Below are positions 63,193-64,000 of a DNA stretch of 64,000 nucleotides, one piece after another (position 1 is the stretch's first letter; each line of letters opens with the position of its first letter). This stretch comes from Bacteroides sp. (GTDB lineage: Bacteria; Bacteroidota; Bacteroidia; Bacteroidales; Bacteroidaceae): assembly GCA_021202275.1 (NCBI GenBank), contig JAJQDI010000026.1:134169-198168 (forward strand). Direction: 5' to 3'. The notes under the pieces were generated by a model. It searched no databases. It was not told the DNA's origin and saw nothing but the letters and a program-made list of their open reading frames with translations. A program made the position numbers and the translations under genes.

Positions 63193-64000
63193 TTATCTTT
63201 TCTTGAGTATACCCTCAATGTGTTCTATATCATTGCGGAAATTCTTATCTACATCGCATTGACCTTTTACAGTCTTGCATGCATGTAATACGGTCGCGTG
63301 GTCTTTGTTACCGATGAATTTCCCTATTTTGGACGTTGAGAAATCTGTATGGTTTTTGGCCAGGAACATAGCTACCTGACGCGCTTGTACCACCTCTCTT
63401 TTACGGGATTTGGTATGGATCGCCGCCGGTTCCAGATCAAAGTGTTTGCAGACTGTTTCCAGGATCTTATCGATGGTGATGGTCCTGTTCTCGCTGTGTA
63501 CTACTTTGCGTACGATCCGTTGTGCCAGATCCAGGTCTATGTCCTTGTTGTAGATCGTGGAGTGTGCCATGATCGAGATCACAATACCTTCCAGATCGCG
63601 TACACTTTCATTTACATTCTGCGCAATGTATTCGATCACTTCCGGCGGAAAGTCCAATCCATCGCGGTTGATCTTGTTCTTCAGGATGTTTTTCCGGAGT
63701 TCTACCGTAGGTTTTTCCAGTTCGGCTACCATTCCCCATTTGAAACGGGTCAGTAGTCTCTCCTCCATTCCCTGCAACAATACCGGCGGCCGGTCAGAGG
63801 TCAGGATCAGTTGCCTTCCGTTCTGGTGAAGGTGGTTGAATATATGAAAGAAGGTATTCTGTGTCTTGGTAACACCCGCGAACTCCTGTATATCATCAAT
63901 GATCAATACATCAATTGTCTGATAGAAATTGATGAAATCGTTGGTGGTATTGTTACGTACCGAATCGGTATACTGTACCTGAAAAAGGTGTGCGGATACA
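63193..64000 (-). CDS. dnaA: Chromosomal replication initiator DnaA, C-terminal part
   Basis: The frame runs from the right window edge; 268 residues are visible. AAA+ domain III shows Walker B in [10 protein letters not shown], sensor 1 in LILTSDRPP and the arginine-rich [10 protein letters not shown]. Domain IV has the DnaA signature [15 protein letters not shown]. It binds DnaA boxes and opens the origin. The N-terminal domains and Walker A are beyond the window. No DnaA-box cluster was seen in the 169 bp between it and the nitroreductase gene, so the origin is not on this side. Confidence 0.96.
   Translation of the reverse strand, partial: VSAHLFQVQYTDSVRNNTTNDFINFYQTIDVLIIDDIQEFAGVTKTQNTFFHIFNHLHQNGRQLILTSDRPPVLLQGMEERLLTRFKWGMVAELEKPTVELRKNILKNKINRDGLDFPPEVIEYIAQNVNESVRDLEGIVISIMAHSTIYNKDIDLDLAQRIVRKVVHSENRTITIDKILETVCKHFDLEPAAIHTKSRKREVVQARQVAMFLAKNHTDFSTSKIGKFIGNKDHATVLHACKTVKGQCDVDKNFRNDIEHIEGILKKR

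Overview
The window is chromosomal DNA of a Bacteroidales bacterium (Bacteroides/Parabacteroides-like; genus not resolvable by eye). The case rests on three things. Many genes carry the Bacteroidetes -7 box TAnnTTTG about 20-130 bp upstream, and Shine-Dalgarno sites are rare. Several families are typical of the order: RprX/RprY, a GTPase-motif-degenerate EF-G paralog, a LysO exporter split in two ORFs, DUF4827 and DUF2027-Smr proteins, and a B12-dependent ribonucleotide reductase. No rRNA, tRNA, CRISPR array, prophage or intact insertion sequence was seen.

Layout. 1-5000 (minus strand): start of an unidentified gene, recQ, recJ and a thioesterase. 5056-15825 (plus): a housekeeping run of Sua5/YrdC, ClC channel, fmt, rpe, comEC, an NrnA-like phosphoesterase, a DUF4827 lipoprotein and a phosphohexomutase. 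16-23 kb: mixed single genes (lipoprotein, SDR, GNAT, glutathione peroxidase, Nudix, queA, DUF2027-Smr). 23.1-33.5 kb: the most system-like region, an XRE/S24-like regulator divergent from a YbjN-like protein, PspA/IM30, an OB-fold membrane protein, a flotillin (split by a frameshift) and a 1612-residue coiled-coil AAA+ ATPase. 33.9-41.2 kb: epimerase, two exported or membrane-anchored unknowns, LysO pair, hemW and an amidotransferase-dipeptidase fusion. 41.4-46.1 kb: EF-G2-like factor and rprXY. 46.2-54.7 kb: small membrane protein, marR, rpsF-rpsR-rplI, a DUF6090-like protein, a small lipoprotein, a frameshifted acyl-CoA ligase, mtaB, GT2 and mgsA. 54.8-64 kb: folB, acyltransferase, malQ, nrdJ, nitroreductase and the C-terminal part of dnaA.

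The intergenic space is unusually structured. A dispersed modular repeat (inverted ends built from ATTTACGATGTACG-type units, an internal GAGACGCACG-type dyad, and a CCAACGGTCGACG box) occurs about ten times, always between genes; one 391-bp copy has 41-bp terminal inverted repeats. A separate array of five 18-bp dyads with exact 23-bp spacing lies at 36633-36742. Three genes (flotillin, acyl-CoA ligase, TIGR01777 epimerase) would each be restored by adding one base to a homopolymer run, so base-calling error is a serious alternative to real mutation.

The best candidate for an under-described system is the XRE-YbjN-PspA-OB fold-flotillin-AAA locus. Its parts point to membrane stress or membrane-domain maintenance; the function of the whole is inference.
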